Source: Sipunculus nudus (Eukaryota; Annelida; Sipuncula; Golfingiida; Sipunculidae). Taken from it: 64,000 nt of DNA. This document shows positions 1-10,917 of this stretch, piece by piece. Under the pieces are notes generated by a model. It was not told the DNA's origin. It made no database searches and saw nothing but the letters and a program-made list of their open reading frames with translations. The stretch is from contig CM049319.1 in the NCBI GenBank assembly GCA_026874595.1, forward strand, positions 41,331,973 through 41,395,972. Direction: 5' to 3'. The position numbers and the translations under genes are program-made. Numbering within the stretch: position 1 is the first letter of the stretch; each line of letters opens with the position of its first letter.

Positions 1-196
1 CCTGCGGGAAAGAATCGATTCTAATGCATACATATTGCCTGACGTAAGAGGATGTTTCCAGGTAACTCTTGCATGACGTGAGAGGATGTTTCCAGGTAAC
101 TCCCCCCCCCCCCCCCCCAAAAAAAAAAAGAATAATTCGACCGCCAGTCGGCACTGCATCTCATGATGCTTCTTACGATAAACACGCCAGACCCTA

Positions 197-316
197 GCCA
201 TGACAACATGACACTCAGGCCTTCGGAAATAAACTGATAGGCCATGACAACATGACACTCAGGCCTTCGGAAATAAACTGATAGGCCATGACAACATGAC
301 ACTCAGGCCTTCGGAA
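197..316. repeat. Subterminal tandem repeat, 44-bp unit
   Basis: The unit opening GCCATGACAACATGACACTC occurs three times in a row (198, 242 and 286, the last partial). The right arm has fewer copies (around 12588-12650), so copy number differs between the two arms of the same palindrome. Confidence 0.85.
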
Positions 317-1064
317 TCAGTATATCTAAAATCGACGTTTGGGGTGACAAGCTGTCGCTAGCCAGACCCAGTCACGTGAACCTTGCCGATGTAAAAATAG
401 ATACGATTGGGTGAGAAAAGTTTGCAGCGTCAGTGTGTCACCGCTGGCTGAGGGATGACGCGGTAGAATTGGACCGTTGAGGAAAAAGACCCAAACAGAC
501 GTGTCGTCTTGCATCTTAATTGCCCAGTAAATGTTTTATTTATTTTTATTTTTCCGTTATATTGACTAGAAAGGATAATTCTGCGACTAAAGTCTGCAAA
601 ACCTCCTCGTTAATGTAACTTGTGTGCTACATATTGCTAAATTCACTCATTATCGCTCAATCACCGTCCGCCGCGGAGGGGCGGGTAATTCAAAAGAAAA
701 AGCATGGATACCCTCAATTCAGAAAATAAGAGTTTTCACAAGTGTAAGACATATTTGTTTTGATTTTTTTATTTCAAATTTTAGTACATTTGCACTGTTT
801 CGAATGGGAAAGATTTGGATATATCAACGTTCATTTAGGCTAATCGTTGATCGAATCAAGTGCACACCTGTTTACCTGTCGCACCTGGATTTTTACCTGT
901 GCAGATAAACGCGACAGACCAACTAAACAGCAATTTTTTTATTGCATGAAATGTTAACAAACAGAGAAGACACAATTTTCTAGATTTTATTTTAAAATCT
1001 GTCGGCGATTTGTTTTTGCCTGCACATGTTAAAATATATTAATTTGACATAAAAAGGTATATTA

Positions 1065-2010
1065 CAGGTAACCAGATAATTAGTGCATTTCACACCCATA
1101 AATTATATATTTTGCACATTGGACAAAAGTAAATAGTTTTTATTGCGATGTTCCTTATAACAAGTATTATATATAATTTAAATTAATAAAATGAGAATTT
1201 ACCTTTATTTACCTGATCTTACCTGTGCAGGTGAGTAAACTTTTACAGGTAGAAATTGGCAAAATTGAAATCCACATGTCTCGTGGCTGTGCAGTTAATT
1301 AAAAGATAGCTTCTGCATATTGTTTTGACTCCTTCAAAAATTTCCTCTCCACTTTTAAAATGAAAAGTTGTCTTTATATTCTGTACTTACAAAGGTAATT
1401 AAATCTGTTTAACACATTCACTGCCAAGCCCATGTTCACCCCCAGTGCCAGGGCCATACACAGGAACCCAAGGTATCATTTCAGGTAACCCAATAAATAG
1501 TGCAGTTAGTACCTGTAATTAATAAATTTTACACTCAAATTTAAGTTGTATGTTTTTTTTTCTCCCTTAATTATAACATGTATAAAATATATACTTCATT
1601 AAAAAATAATTTACCTGTATTTACCTGAACTCACCTGTACAGGTGAATATGTTTTTATGTGTAACCATAACCAAAATTATCAATTTATGTTTTAAATGTC
1701 TAAAAAATCAAAATATTATGGTTTTACACAGATGACACTTGTTTATCCATATTCTTCTCAGCCACTTTTCAGCATGATTTTGTCACTGCCACAGGTAATT
1801 AGATCAGTTGAAGAACAAAGGTACTATTCACATAGGTAACTTAATTACTGTATTAAAAGCACCTGTTCTTATATCAAAATGAATTATACAGTCCATAAAT
1901 GGAGAAGGTATTAATTTATAGTAACTATAATAATGAACAAGGTGTTAGCTAACATATTCAGAAAAAAAAATAATTTACCTTTACTTACCTGTACAGGTAA
2001 ACATATGTGT
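1065..2010. repeat. Degenerate tandem units rich in GGTAA/TTACC
   Basis: Three units of roughly 200-400 bp share one layout: an opening like GGTAATTAGATC or GGTAACCAGATAATTAG, an AT-rich middle, and a closing block of several TTACCT words leading into the palindrome ACCTGTACAGGT (near 1230, 1635 and 1995). A fourth degenerate closing block lies near 865-905. The inverted copy is at about 10950-11890. Related sequence continues outside the arm at 2040-2195 and near 5360-5420. Confidence 0.7.
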
Positions 2011-2212
2011 TATATGTTAATAATCATAGAATGTGCTCTTTGGGTCAGCAAGCTTTTCAGGTGAAAAATATTTGATTTTCACATAAAATCCAATTTTACT
2101 TGCACATTCTGGTTCGTTGGTGGTTCCCTTTCCAGTATTAAACCAAATCATTTACCTCTTTCTTACCTTTAATTAATAATTACCTTAGAGTGAAAAAAAT
2201 CCTTGTTTCCCT

Positions 2213-3560
2213 TTTTAGCTTAGCTGACTATAAGTCATCTGAGCTATAGTCATGGTCCATTGTCCGTCATCCGACCGTCTGTCCGTCTGGATGTCCGTCC
2301 GTAAGACTGGCACGTTTTGACACCGTTGGACCTACGAATCTGAATTTCGGCATACAGTTAGATGTCCCCATAATCTCCTTCCATGCCAAAAATTGGGTCA
2401 ATAGGACTTCGTTCCTTTGAGATATTAAGGAAAACCTCAATTTTTTATTAGAAATCTATTTTCACACTTCAGGACTGCCTAATATCAAAACCGCTCATCT
2501 GGTTTTCTTCATATTTACCATAAATATTCCTCTATATAGTTCCTATGTACATGCCAGATATTAAGTCAGTATTATATAATTTAAAAAAGTTATGGGCCCA
2601 AACATAATGGACCTTGTAAAAAAATCAGGAAGATATTTGGTCACTTAAGACCAAAAGTGTTAAAGGTAGGGACTTTTTTCCAGTAATACAACTTTAATTA
2701 ATCAAAATTTAATTGTATACAAAAAATTAAATCAAAATTTGTTATTTTTTTTTAAATATTGGCAAAAATATAAAATTGGTACCTTAAATTTTGCCCAACT
2801 TTGGCCATGGCACGTTTTTTTCCTGTAAGTACTGTGGATTTAATTTTCACACCATGTATACATAAGGATTTAATCTGTTAAAATCTGAAATTTGAAAATA
2901 AAAGCTGCAAAATTAGGCTAGTTATTGAATTTTTTTGGAGGCTCTTGTTGTATTCCCTTACATTGTCAAGCAGTCCACTTTGATGACTGTAGGTCATTCA
3001 GTGCACATCTCTATGCTCCTCAGGCTGTTGACATAATTTTAGATGTCCCCAAAATCTCCTACCATACCGAAAATTGGGTCATTAGGACTTTGTTTCTTCG
3101 AGATATTAAGGAAAAAACTCTTGTTTTCCATAAAAAAAGCCATTGTTAGACTTACACTTCAAGGCTGCCTAATATCAAAACCACTGATCTGTTTTTGATC
3201 GTATTTAGTATTCACATTCTTTTATACATTTTCTATGAACATACCAAAAATTAGGTCAGTATTGGGTATTATTTTGAAATTATGGGCCAAAACAATGCAA
3301 TTTTTTAAAAAATCAGGAAATATATTTACTCACCTAACATGAGAATTGCTGAACCTAGAGACTTTTTTTCAGGAATATAACTTTATTTAATCAAGATTCA
3401 ATTGTTTACCCAAAATTAGATCTTAATTTTGCAAATTTTTCAAGTTATTAGCATAAATAAAAAATCAATACCTTAAATTTTGTCCAACTTTGGCACTCTT
3501 GATTTAATTTTCCCAGCATATATGCATAAGGATTTAATCTTTTAAAATCTGAACTTTAAA
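2213..3560. repeat. Dispersed AGCTCA-type repeat with two ~681-bp units
   Basis: The opening TTAGCTTAGCTGACTATAAG leads to TCTGAGCTATAG and GTCCGTC runs. The same opening recurs, diverged, near 40727, 41152, 44591 and 48497. Two tandem units follow: GATGTCCCC starts at 2361 and again at 3042, and both continue through recognisable words such as CTGCCTAATATCAAAACC and TTAAGTCAGTATT/TTAGGTCAGTATT. A partial third copy lies at 4740-4850. The likely closing motif GCTGAGCG...GGGTCCCT is at 5247-5275. No gene is visible; the ORF at 2925-3149 is part of the repeat. Confidence 0.7.
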
Positions 3561-6286
3561 AAGAAATTGATTGGAATGAATAGCTTTTATTCATGTTTTC
3601 ATACACCATGTCAAGTGTTATTTACATCTAGCCCACCTAGTAGTACAGCCTTCACTTGCATTATGTAACCCACCCCAGGCAGCTTACCTTGGCCCAGCTT
3701 GGCCACTACTAGCAGGCTTCCCCTCTGCCCTGCACTCATCCCCCCCAGCTGGTGCATAAACTAGATGAATGAACCACCAGGGTTACAATGATTAAAGTGT
3801 ACATTTAATTGTGTCCACAAAGTGGTGTATTGCTGTGAAAGTGTGGATGTTCATTAGATAAGTAATTCCTTACTTCAGAAGAGTAAAAACTTCACCAGGT
3901 GTGAAATTGACTATTAATTCCAGTAATTAATTAAAACTGGGATAGTAATTAGCACAATGATATTGTTTGTCCCTCATTCAACCAACAGTTTGTATACTTT
4001 ATTTGAAAAGATGTTTTATTTTATCAAATTTACTTTTATTTTATTTTGGTGAATAAAATAAAGCATGTCCTGAAAACTCCAATATGCAAAACTTTTTAAT
4101 AGTGATTCAAGGAATATTCTTGTAGATGCAATGTTGTGGCATTATTTTCTTTTAAAATCAGTTTAAACATTTATGATTTAAAAATAATAAAATATATGTG
4201 TATGCATAATATGACCCAATGTTTTTTACTCTGTATATATAATGATTGCAACTTTTGCAACAATTCTAATTTTTTAACTTAAATTTTCAGGTTTTTTAAT
4301 TAAAAATTTATAAACCTGTAAATAAAAAAATGATTCAGATAAAAACTTCTTAATGGAAAAAGTGGATCTGCTTAAAAAAATAGGATTATATATAAACTTA
4401 AATGCATTATTCTCTTGAAAGTGAAATAAAGGTATCAGTCCATTCTGTCCACTTGCCTGTCCATCTGTAAATTTTCGTATGCAACACAGTATCTCAAAAC
4501 TTTTACTGTTTTTCTTCATAACAGTCTTGTCAGAGTATTAGTTTGCAATCATATATTTAGAACTTTACTATAACCAAGTAGGAGGGCCCCTTTCCTCTTA
4601 GCTTTTCATATTCTTATATAAATGAAAAACATTACAATAGAATATTTCTACATCCCTCACTTTTCCCTTCTCCGAACCCCATCCCAAAGTCAGCCTCAGT
4701 AAGCAAGAACAAGATGAATCAGATATATTCATACTTTAATATTTTGTATAACTATTCGTCCATAGATACCTATGTACATGCCAGAAATTATGTCAGTATT
4801 GTGTAATATGTAGACATAAAGGGCATCACAATAATGTACCTTGTCAAGACTAAAGAGATATTGTGTCATACAGTCACATATTCATAAATCACTTCATCAG
4901 CATAATCATAATATCATATCTGTCAAATTGAACGCTTGCAGACTACCATACACTTTAGATCCTTCAACAAAAAGCCTTATCAACATTCTACTACTGCTTA
5001 TTACTGCTGTCATTGCATTCATATTTGCTCAAATATATCACAATTTTCAACCCCTCCTAAATAAATAAAAAATAAACCAATTTATTTGACTCTATTAATC
5101 CATCAGTTAGGTAATTTCATTTATCATTTACTCACATATTACATTACATTCCTTTATAATAGCCCAACATGTACATGATATTCATAATCTTTATCGACTC
5201 GATATAGTATCACAGTGGAGAAACATTTATAGTCCAATCACGATCAGCTGAGCGCCGTGACCCATGGGTCCCTTGTTTTATCAAATGGTTAATGGAATAC
5301 CTGAACAGGATGAAAGGGGTCATTTTGGTGATATACCAGTGAGTGGAAATACAGTTAGTACAGATTTACCTGTTTTTACCTGTATATACCTTAGTTACAT
5401 ACATATCAAACCAGGTATGTAGAAAATAAATAAAATAACATGATGGACATATACCTGACAGTAAAAGCGGAAATTTCACAAAGATACCTTTAATGGTTAC
5501 TGAGTTAATGTCTCTTATATAGATTCATGTCAAAATGTGGAAAAAATGCAAAATAAATCTGAACAGTAGGAGTGTGACAATCCACAGGCTAATTTGAAGA
5601 GTAAAGGGTTAAAGAACATCTACTGGAGAATTGAGACCGCAGCTCATAAACAACAATGTACGATGAAATCTAGCTGCAGTTTTATTTCAAAATAAACTAG
5701 ATAAAAGTATAAAGGAATAAAATTTATAAATTTATATATCACTGCCACAATATCATGATTTTACATATTAATTTATTATGATACCAAAATGATATTTTTT
5801 TCAATAGCTAATTTAGAATATATCAACAATTATAGTGTTGGTTTATTTATGTATATGATCAATTATGAAATGTTACCTTTAATTGTATTTTTATTATTCT
5901 GCAAATAATGAGATGTACATCATAACAGAACAAGAATAATGCATTTCTTTCCATGTTCCAGTATGTAAAACTGCAGCCTCCAGTAAAACTTAACAATTCA
6001 AGGAGGCTGGAGTTTGGAACAATATTATTAAGATTATAAGATATTGATCCTTGTTGTAAAATATCAACACTTAAACGCTGTCTGAGAGAATACTTTTCCT
6101 CAATTTAAGAATCATTTTTATTATAATTTACTACATTTTCATAATCTAATTTTTATTTATAGTTTGTTTTCCCTGAAATTTTAGTTTTCTTATTGCACAG
6201 TGCACCACATAACCTACTACAGTTAATGATAAAACTGAAAGGACATACACTCGATAAGGAAGTCCTCTTTGTCACAGGAATAACTA
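3561..6286. other. AT-rich non-coding stretch
   Basis: Apart from the partial repeat at 4740-4850 and the GGGTCCCT closing motif near 5265, I see no coding region, RNA gene or element boundary. Words of the TTACCTG type recur at 5365-5395, like those in the inverted-repeat arms. Confidence 0.5.
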
Positions 6287-7515
6287 CAGTGGAACCCCAC
6301 AATTACGACCACCCTGGGGACTGAGCAAAGTGGTCGTAATTTGGGGGTGGTCGTATTTGTGAAACTCTTAACGTGGTCGCATATAACACGCTGATATTTA
6401 ATGTGTATCAGAGTTTATCTATTGCATATCTTTAATGTGAATTATAACAAAATATTTTACTTAGCGGAGGACCCTTATTATGAATGTTTTTTTTGTGTAC
6501 CTGAACAAATTTATTCATGATGAAAATTAATATACATGCACACATACGTAGTGACTGATGATTAACAAATAATAACACTAAGGCAATACGATTACAACCT
6601 ACTCTATGCATATTGAACATAAGACGTGGCTGTCATATATTTAGCCTTCCGCTTGAGTATATATTGCGTGCACTTGAGTTTGCCCAACGCTAAACTGCTG
6701 AGCCATTTGGTGCTGACTGCAAGTGGTGTTGCCGCCTTGATTAACGCCACTTTATCCTTCAAGGAGAGCTCTTTCAGAGGCATGGTTGCCTATCAGCAAA
6801 CAATTTAAATGCAAAATTAACCAGTAGAGAAATAAACTGACAACGATCTATCAGAAAAGGCAAGTTAATGTGAGGGATTCCCCCCCCCCCCCCCCCCATG
6901 CAAGCTTTATTTATACATTTTACTGACTACTCAATACTCAGTGTCAGTAAGGTATGAACACATTTAGGATTAACTAGGTCGTTAATTTTACCAATGAGGA
7001 TCGAACAATATGTGATGAGTTGAAATAGTAAGCCCGCAACCCCACACTTAGGGTAGCTGTGATACAGGTGATCACTGAGGGGCAATTAGCATCTGACCCC
7101 AGGTCAGACCGGCTCATTAAGTAATCAGGCCGATGGTTACCCTCTTTGATCTATAACCTACACCTCAACGAGTCTCAGTGAAGACACCGAGTCAGGAAGA
7201 TATGTGGGACCAGATTAACACTCGGGTTAAGAAACCTTGTTACTTGCTTTGCTCTTTCGTTGAGGCGCCTGTGACAAGACGCTGCCATTGACTTGTGACA
7301 AATGTTGTTTAGGTACTTCTCGGCGGTGGTCGCATTAGCGGGGTCGCATTAGCGCTGGGGCCAGAAAATCTGGTCGTAATTCTGAATTCAGGGGTGGTCG
7401 TAATTTTGAGTCATTTTTAAACATAAATAAACTAAAAAAAATCGGGACCAAGCAAAATGGTCGTAATTGTGGGGTGGTCGCAATTGTGGGGTCGTCGCAA
7501 GGCAGGGTTCCACTG
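6287..7515. mobile_element. Decayed pogo-type (Tc1/mariner) DNA transposon
   Basis: It opens CAGTGGAACCCCACAATTAC and closes with the inverse (GGGTTCCACTG), flanked by TA on both sides (6285-6286 and 7516-7517), as in TA-targeting Tc1/mariner/pogo elements. The ends carry repeated GGTCGTAATT and GGTCGCAATT words (for example 6332, 7373, 7397, 7459 and 7475), plausible transposase binding sites. The length of 1229 bp is too short for a full transposase. A C18 run lies at 6880-6897. Confidence 0.75.
6604..6783 (-). pseudogene. N-terminal remnant of a pogo-like transposase
   Basis: A 59-codon frame starts at ATG 6783 and stops at 6604. It begins MPLKELSLKDKVALIKA, followed by GKLKCTQYILKRKAKYM. 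The pattern of a basic start, LSLKDKV helix, LG-K-T turn and I-K-K-Y helix resembles the psq-type helix-turn-helix at the start of pogo/Tigger/CENP-B-like transposases. The rest of the DNA-binding region and the DDE domain are missing. The TA-flanked element around it supports the call. Similarity was judged by eye; a chance ORF is the alternative. Confidence 0.5.
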
Positions 7516-7517
7516 TA

Positions 7518-8154
7518 TATATAAAAGAACAATTCCATGTATATTGTTCAATCTTGTGGCAAATAAATGAACTAAATTGAACTTAATTTAAAAGCATTTG
7601 TTATAAAGTGTAAAACAATTAAAATGTAGACTTATCTAATTATTTCAAAGTGAACTAGTGTATTTCAGGATATCCTAAAGTAAACTGATTCACTTCTGGC
7701 AATTCCAATCTTAACCAGTGTACATTGGAATATTGTGACTATTCCCATCTCAACTGTTCAGATCAGAATTCCCATCTCAACCGGTTGAGTTACAAACTCA
7801 ACTGGATTCCAATCTACACTGTGACATATACATCATATAAATATGCTGCAGTTTTGAATATCTCAAAAGTTGTTAAGGATATTGCATATGATATTTTCAT
7901 GCTTTATAAGAAACAACTATTTTTATTCTAGCCCACACACCACTTGTGTAAAATGCAGTGCAAATATACACACATGGTAGTTTGGGCATTATGCAAAAAA
8001 GCCACAGACTCTGAAGTTGAAACAAATGTTATTGGGTAATTACAACAAAATTTTATGATTTTATTATTTATTTAATTATTTTATGCTATTTTATGCCAAT
8101 TTGGGAAATTTTATGAATTTCATGATTTTATGCCAGTGTGGGAGGCCTGTAAAT
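7518..8154. other. AT-rich stretch, no gene seen
   Basis: No element ends or coding similarity seen. Repeated ATTTTATG words occur at 8055-8135, directly beside the break in the Gypsy remnant. Confidence 0.5.
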
Positions 8155-8360
8155 ATTGAATCTCATCCTGTAGATACTTTTGCTTTTCTGAATTCAGTCT
8201 ACAAGGATGTAGCTTGACTGCGCTTGCCTTGCCAACATCGACGTCATGGCACAATATGTTAGTTCGCGTTGGAATGTCACAAAAAAAATGCTAATAATTC
8301 CGCAGCAGGTTCTTGAGGTCTTGTTGTTGTTGTACGCTAAGGTGTGACAGTTTGGCATCC
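8155..8360 (-). pseudogene. Start of Gypsy reverse transcriptase, truncated
   Basis: Minus-strand translation gives LNNLDAKLSHLS, a glutamine run and NLLRNY, then DVDVGKAS and RLNSEKQKYLQDEI. This is the connecting segment and the first conserved block that precede the RT palm in Gypsy elements. A short frameshift lies between them near 8250. Homology ends at about 8155, before the palm. Its position directly after the integrase tail shows the IN-RT order. Confidence 0.7.
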
Positions 8361-8479
8361 AGGTTGTTGAGCTCGTCTGAGTTTATTTATGGAACTGTAC
8401 CACACTGAATGTCTACATCACACTTACAATCAGTATCTACTTTAACTGGGTCAGGGTCAGTGTTTACACAATTTGCAGC

Positions 8480-9658
8480 AGTAACATAATGTACAACTTC
8501 TGATGTGTGCTATTTCTGTCATAATATGGTTTCAACATGTTAACATGGCACAGTTGTTTCTTCTTAGGCCTATCTGGTGTCAACAGTATGTAATTTAAAT
8601 CACTGACTTTCTTGTTAACAATGTAAGGACCAAAATACCTACCTTGCAGAGGTCTGTTTGGGATGGGAAGTAAGGAAAGGACCTTTTCACCAGGCTCAAA
8701 CGTCCTACTTACAGTGTGCTTGTCACACTTTTTTTTATTTTACTTTGTGCAGATTTTAGATTTGACTTTGCAATCTCACAAGCATTGTGTAGTTTAGTGC
8801 GAAAGTCTGAGGCATACTGCAGTAAACTAAGAGAATTAGGATTTTCACACAAGAGTTTTTCTTAAAGCAGTTTCAGTGGAAGTTCAGTTCGCGGTCCATG
8901 TCCGAAAACTAGTTCAAAGAGACTGAAACCCAAGGACTCTTAAAAGGATTCTCTGACAGCAAACAGCAATTGGTGGATTCTTTCATCTCAGTCTTTCTGT
9001 GTGTCATAGCAAGAGGTCCTAATCACGTGTTTTAAAGTCTGGTGAAAACGCTCTAGGGTGCCCTGACTTTCAAGATGGTATGGGGAAGAGCTGTACTGTT
9101 TTATACCTAGCCCAAGCATAACTTGCTGGAATGAGCCAGACATAAAATTAGACCCTTGGTCAGACTGGACGGTTTTGGCAATCCAAAAGTTGTAAAAACT
9201 TGGTCAGACTTTGAAAACACTTTTGGCTTTAATTTTGGTATTGCCAATGGTATTGCCTCAGGGAACCTGGAAGATGCGCACATAATTGTCAGCATGTATT
9301 CATGTCCAGATTTTGTTTTTGGCAGTGGTACAACACAGTCAACAATAATACTACTGAATACTTCCTCGAAAGCAGGAATAGGCCTAAGTGGGGCCTTAGG
9401 AGGATTCTGATTTGGCTTGCCTGCCATCTGGCATACATGGCATGATTTAAAATATTGTACAACATCTTTCCTGAGGTTAGGCCAATAGAAGTGTGTACTA
9501 ACTTTCTGATATGTTTTATTTATACCTAAAAGGCCAGACAAAGGAGCCTCATGTGCCATGCTTAGAATTTCATTGAGAAAACTTATGGGCATTACTATTT
9601 GATGTTTGATGGCCCACTCATCATCAGCGTATACATCAGGTGGTCGCCATTGATGCAT
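8480..9658 (-). pseudogene. Gypsy integrase, frameshifted
   Basis: The N-terminal zinc-binding region is seen at 9560-9420: a His in MAHEAPL and a CHVCQ pair. The usual GHLG histidine is replaced (SGLLGI), so the HHCC finger is broken. The first catalytic Asp lies in IIVDCVVPLP. The frame shifts near 9170 and the second Asp region is garbled. The C-terminal part returns at 8730-8500 with FEPGEKVLSLLPIP, GRYFGPY and CHVNMLKPYY, the usual ending of Gmr1-like integrases. A MITE separates codons upstream at 9661-9990; the linker and integrase frames meet if it is ignored. Confidence 0.8.
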
Positions 9659-9660
9659 AA

Positions 9661-9990
9661 GGCCAAAATAAAAAAAAGGTATGGTTCTCAGGTACTTTTT
9701 TTTCAGAAATCAATGCGGGCGGGCGCTTTTTTTATTTTAAATTTTTTGGTATGTTTCGATTAAAATGTCAAATGATAAGGGTAAAGCAACGAAAATAACA
9801 GTTTTATTTTGCTAAATAAGTAAAAGCACTACAAAATTGTATGGTTTTATCTTCTTGAAAGAAATTTCGGAGCGGCAGCGGCTCAAAATTGGAAAATTTT
9901 TATTGAAAATCAAAATAAAAAGTTTTGATGCGGGGGTTTAAAATTGCTGTGGGCGGTGCCTGAGAACCGTACCTTTAATTTTTTTTGGCC
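9661..9990. mobile_element. Harbinger-type MITE, 330 bp
   Basis: Terminal inverted repeats begin GGCCAAAA at 9661 and end TTTTGGCC at 9990, and continue into GGTATGGTTCTCAGG versus CCTGAGAACCGTACC. A 3-bp direct repeat TAA flanks it (9658-9660 and 9991-9993), typical of PIF/Harbinger elements. It cuts the integrase frame between two codons. No coding capacity. A truncated relative lies at 41349-41512. Confidence 0.85.
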
Positions 9991-10226
9991 TAAGCACTCC
10001 ATTTTTAACATAGAAACAAACTGGGTTCTGTGACAGTTCATCTTTAGAAACTGCCCTGGGAAACAAACATGAAATATCAGGGTCCTTGTGCTTTTCCGCG
10101 ATAAGTTCTGACCTTCAAAATGCTGTATCCTGTACGGCGAGTCATTAGACGAGTCACTAGTGACTCCCATAGTGTAATTATCTGGACCATTATCCTCATG
10201 TGTGTTTTTCTTGGCGATGGATCTAG

Positions 10227-10917
10227 TTACAGCACATGAAGGGTACAACCAGGAATTTCCTGACTTTCCGAATCAGTATCCTGATCAAGTGACAGCTTTT
10301 CTGTCACTATTTGTACAGGCTGTACTTTGTCACCTGCAACATCATTGCCTAGTAGCAACTGAATTCCCTTAAAGGGTAAAGTAGTTCTTATGCCCACAGT
10401 AATATTCCCAGAAATCAAATCTGACTTTAAATGTATACTGTGAAGCGGAACTGAAGTGTGCTTGCCTGAAAACACACCATTAACTAGTGCATGTGCACCA
10501 ATAAAGGGCCTATTAGAAAATGGCAAAGTGTTTGCTAACATGAGAGTCTGGCTTGAACCAGTGTCTCTCAAAATTCTGATAGGGGTAGAATCTGAAAAAT
10601 CGCATGAAAGTGATACAAAACCATCATGTATGAATGGCTCATATAACTCCTTTTCAGAGTCAGGAGAGGAATCTACTACCTCGGCTTCATCAAACAAAGA
10701 ACTGACATTGACAGTGTCAGTCATAAACTCTTTTTCAGAGTCATTTAAGGAATCTACATCCTTTTAATCATCAAACTCCTCATGGGAGTCAACAGAGGAA
10801 CTTTCCTCAGCAGAAACAATCTTCTGTTTGTCATAAGAGGACCTGGCCTCATTTGAAATACTCCTGCAAGAGTCATAAAAGGACTTAGCCTTATTCAGAG
10901 AATACTCCTCGCAGGAG
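10227..10917 (-). pseudogene. Gypsy aspartic protease with acidic linker
   Basis: The protease frame (10724-10227) carries LRDTGSSQTLM, the DTG active site in the form DTGSS, then a flap-like segment and LLLGNDVAGDK. The upstream part, with repeated DS-E and SCE words, corresponds to the linker between zinc knuckle and protease in the copy at 23416-24081, but the frame shifts near 10760. Downstream, a VTRSIAKK-type linker leads to the integrase. The retroviral-type protease would have cut the Gag-Pol polyprotein. No start codon is expected, since it lies inside a polyprotein. Confidence 0.75.

Larger units (their letters stand above)
1..2038. repeat. Left arm of a ~2-kb inverted repeat
   Basis: The sequence is the reverse complement of 10915-12840. 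The outer end CCTGCGGGAAAG matches CTTTCCCGCAGG at 12829-12840, and the inner end GTGCTC (2033-2038) matches GAGCAC (10915-10920). Sampled stretches differ by only a few substitutions. This arm is about 110 bases longer, mainly because of extra copies of a 44-bp subterminal unit. From the end inward it has two 34-bp units ending GGTAACTC (38-101), a C17 run, the 44-bp units, a GC-rich patch with GGGGCGGG (676-683) and degenerate internal units. A 94-codon ORF at 624-908 is repeated in the other arm with one change; it resembles no family I know and lacks features of a real gene. Because the window starts at the arm, the true outer edge and any target duplication cannot be seen. Confidence 0.93.
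8155..10917 (-). mobile_element. Gmr1-like Ty3/Gypsy remnant (order PR-IN-RT)
   Basis: Read on the minus strand, the order is acidic gag/protease linker (10917-10725), aspartic protease (10724-10230), a Ser/Thr-rich linker, integrase (9991-9993 and 9658 to about 8500), an acidic linker, then the conserved start of a Gypsy reverse transcriptase (8350-8155). Integrase before RT is the arrangement known for Gmr1-like Gypsy elements. No LTR, capsid or RT catalytic core is present. Frameshifts and stops show it is dead. The 10320-10917 part closely matches 23153-23750, a second copy of the same family. The upstream end coincides with the inner end of the right palindrome arm. Confidence 0.8.

Noticed and set aside
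624-908. 94-codon ORF, also at 12045-12329 with one amino acid change
   Set aside because: It is duplicated only because the arms are duplicated. No homology, domain or splice context; not called as a gene.
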